Shown here: positions 6,353-7,483 of the stretch, one piece after another | Numbering within the stretch: the first letter of the stretch is position 1 | Layout: the number at the start of each line of letters is the position of its first letter | From: Cyanobacteria bacterium OH_CDB_58 | GTDB lineage: Bacteria > Cyanobacteriota > Vampirovibrionia > Gastranaerophilales > Gastranaerophilaceae | DNA length: 7,483 bases | Assembly: GCA_023435965.1 (NCBI GenBank) | Contig: JAEZLC010000293.1 | Coordinates: forward strand, 1-7,483 | Direction: 5' to 3' | Program-made: the position numbers and the translations under genes | The notes under the pieces: model-generated | Seen by the model: only the letters and a program-made list of their open reading frames with translations | What the model was told of the DNA's origin: nothing | Database searches by the model: none

Positions 6353-7483
6353 ATGTTTGAGCAATGTTTTAAGAATATAGACGATAAATTACGCAAAGAT
6401 TCAGGTGTTTCAACAGAGCTTGATTACGTAGAACAAACGTCTTGGTTATTATTTTTAAAATACTTGGAAGACTTAGAACAAACAAAACTGATGGAAGCAA
6501 CGCTTGATGGCAAAGCTTATTCAAGGATTATAGATAAAGAATATACTTGGAGTGAATGGGCTTATCCTACAACTCCTGATGGAAAGTTAGACCACCACAG
6601 AGCTAAAACAGGTGATGATTTAAAAGAATTTGTAGACTTGAAGCTATTTCCTTATCTGAAAAAATTTAAAAAAACAGCAGAAAATCCAGATACTTTGGAA
6701 TACAAAATAGGTGAGATTTTTGACGAGATTAAAAATAAGATTCAAGACGGCTACTGCATAAGAGAAATTATAAATACTGTACAAGAAATGCGTTTCCAAT
6801 CAGTTGAAGAGAAACACGAACTCTCTTGCTTATATGAAGGTAAAATCCAAAATATGGGTAACACAGGCAGAAATGGTGGCGAATATTACACACCTAGACC
6901 ACTAATTAGAACAATACTAAAAACAGTGAAACCCAAACTTGGCGATAAGATTTATGATGGTGCTGTTGGCTCAGCTGGGTTCTTAGTTGAAGCTTTTGAC
7001 TACTTAAAAAGTCTAAAAGAATTAACCGTTGATGAAATGGATACACTTCAAAAAAAGACTTTATACGGTAAAGAAAAAAAACCTCTACCTTACGTTATAG
7101 CCATTATGAATATGATACTGCACGGTATTGAAGCTCCTAATATTATTCATACAAATACCTTGAGCGAAAATATTATGTCTATTCAAGACAAAGACAGATA
7201 TGACATAGTCATTGCAAATCCCCCTTTTGGAGGCAGTGAAAGATCTGAAATCCAGCAGAACTTTCCTATAAAAACAAGTGAAACAGCTTACCTATTCTTA
7301 CAGCATTTTATAAAAAGCTTAAAAGCTGGCGGTAAAGCAGGGATTATCATCAAAAACACTTTCTTATCAAATGGGGACGCCATTGCAGTAAGAAAAGAAC
7401 TTCTTGAAAGTTGCAATTTGTATGCAGTTTTAGATTTACCTGCAAAAGTCTTTACAGCAGGGGTAAAAACAGTTGTATTATTC
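6353..7483 (+). CDS. hsdM: Type I restriction-modification DNA methylase subunit HsdM, first 377 codons (3' end outside window)
   Basis: HsdM transfers a methyl group from S-adenosylmethionine to adenine N6 in the target chosen by HsdS. With HsdS it protects host DNA, and with HsdR it forms the restriction complex. An N-terminal helical HsdM domain (about 1-150) with LDYVEQTSWLLFLKYLEDLE (23-42) is followed by GGEYYTPRPLI (175-185). SAM-binding motif I is YDGAVGSAGF (201-210), a common subfamily variant of DPACGTGGF. The catalytic motif NPPF is at 289-292 within IANPPFGG. The downstream HFIKSLKAGGKAGIIIKN and DLPAKVF...VLF segments are also typical. The frame is open to the window end; a full protein is usually about 480-520 residues, so about a quarter is missing. 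The ATG at 6353-6355 has an AAAGGA site (6342-6347) five bases upstream. hsdS and hsdR are expected further right. Identification is near certain and the part seen looks intact. Confidence 0.96.
   Translation, partial: MFEQCFKNIDDKLRKDSGVSTELDYVEQTSWLLFLKYLEDLEQTKLMEATLDGKAYSRIIDKEYTWSEWAYPTTPDGKLDHHRAKTGDDLKEFVDLKLFPYLKKFKKTAENPDTLEYKIGEIFDEIKNKIQDGYCIREIINTVQEMRFQSVEEKHELSCLYEGKIQNMGNTGRNGGEYYTPRPLIRTILKTVKPKLGDKIYDGAVGSAGFLVEAFDYLKSLKELTVDEMDTLQKKTLYGKEKKPLPYVIAIMNMILHGIEAPNIIHTNTLSENIMSIQDKDRYDIVIANPPFGGSERSEIQQNFPIKTSETAYLFLQHFIKSLKAGGKAGIIIKNTFLSNGDAIAVRKELLESCNLYAVLDLPAKVFTAGVKTVVLF

Larger units (their letters stand above)
5187..7483. mobile_element. Left edge of a putative integrative element or genomic island
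   Basis: The tRNA-fMet remnant keeps its 3' end and terminator to the left and has lost its 5' half to the right. The inserted DNA must therefore lie to the right, starting at or just beyond base 5231. Cargo seen so far is a type I restriction-modification methylase gene and a restriction-linked domain protein, typical of island defence cargo. The sequence also looks more AT-rich than the recA side. No integrase, relaxase or phage gene is inside the window, so the type of element and its far end are unknown. Confidence 0.6.

Overview
The window is AT-rich bacterial DNA and reads as two parts joined at a tRNA remnant near 5187-5231. The left part (1 to about 5186) looks like ordinary chromosome: the N-terminal 232 codons of recA, a small DUF486 membrane protein, a methyl-accepting chemotaxis protein (MCP) and a large radical SAM protein, all on the minus strand. 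A chemoreceptor implies a motile, chemotactic cell, and a radical SAM enzyme with an Fe-S cluster is most common in anaerobes or microaerophiles. I cannot name the phylum from the sequence. The recA operator does not match the best known LexA boxes exactly, which suggests a lineage outside the usual model groups.

Left part in detail. recA (698 to beyond base 1) has a near-consensus promoter at 814-841, and a perfect 20-bp palindrome almost fills it, as expected for an SOS operator. DUF486 (873-1214) lies directly upstream of that promoter on the same strand. The MCP (1406-2872) appears to be a single-gene unit with its own terminator at 1349-1372. About 370 bp with no supported gene separates it from the radical SAM gene (3255-4937). 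Upstream of that gene is a 69-codon reading frame with no start codon (4949-5158), which may be a gene remnant.

Junction and right part. At 5187-5231 on the minus strand lies the 3' half of an initiator tRNA (tRNA-fMet), from the anticodon loop to the encoded CCA, followed by its terminator. The 5' half is absent. This is the expected footprint of an element that integrated into tRNA-fMet, and the polarity puts the element to the right. The right part fits that reading. It holds a divergent pair: a 220-residue protein resembling the N-terminal domain of certain restriction-linked proteins (5392-6054, minus), and the start of a type I restriction-modification methylase gene, hsdM (6353 to beyond the window end, plus). 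Candidate integrase arm repeats (5364-5382) and an inverted repeat in the divergent promoter region add detail. The best overall reading is the edge of a defence-carrying genomic island. Its integrase, hsdS, hsdR and intact tRNA-fMet would lie beyond the right end.
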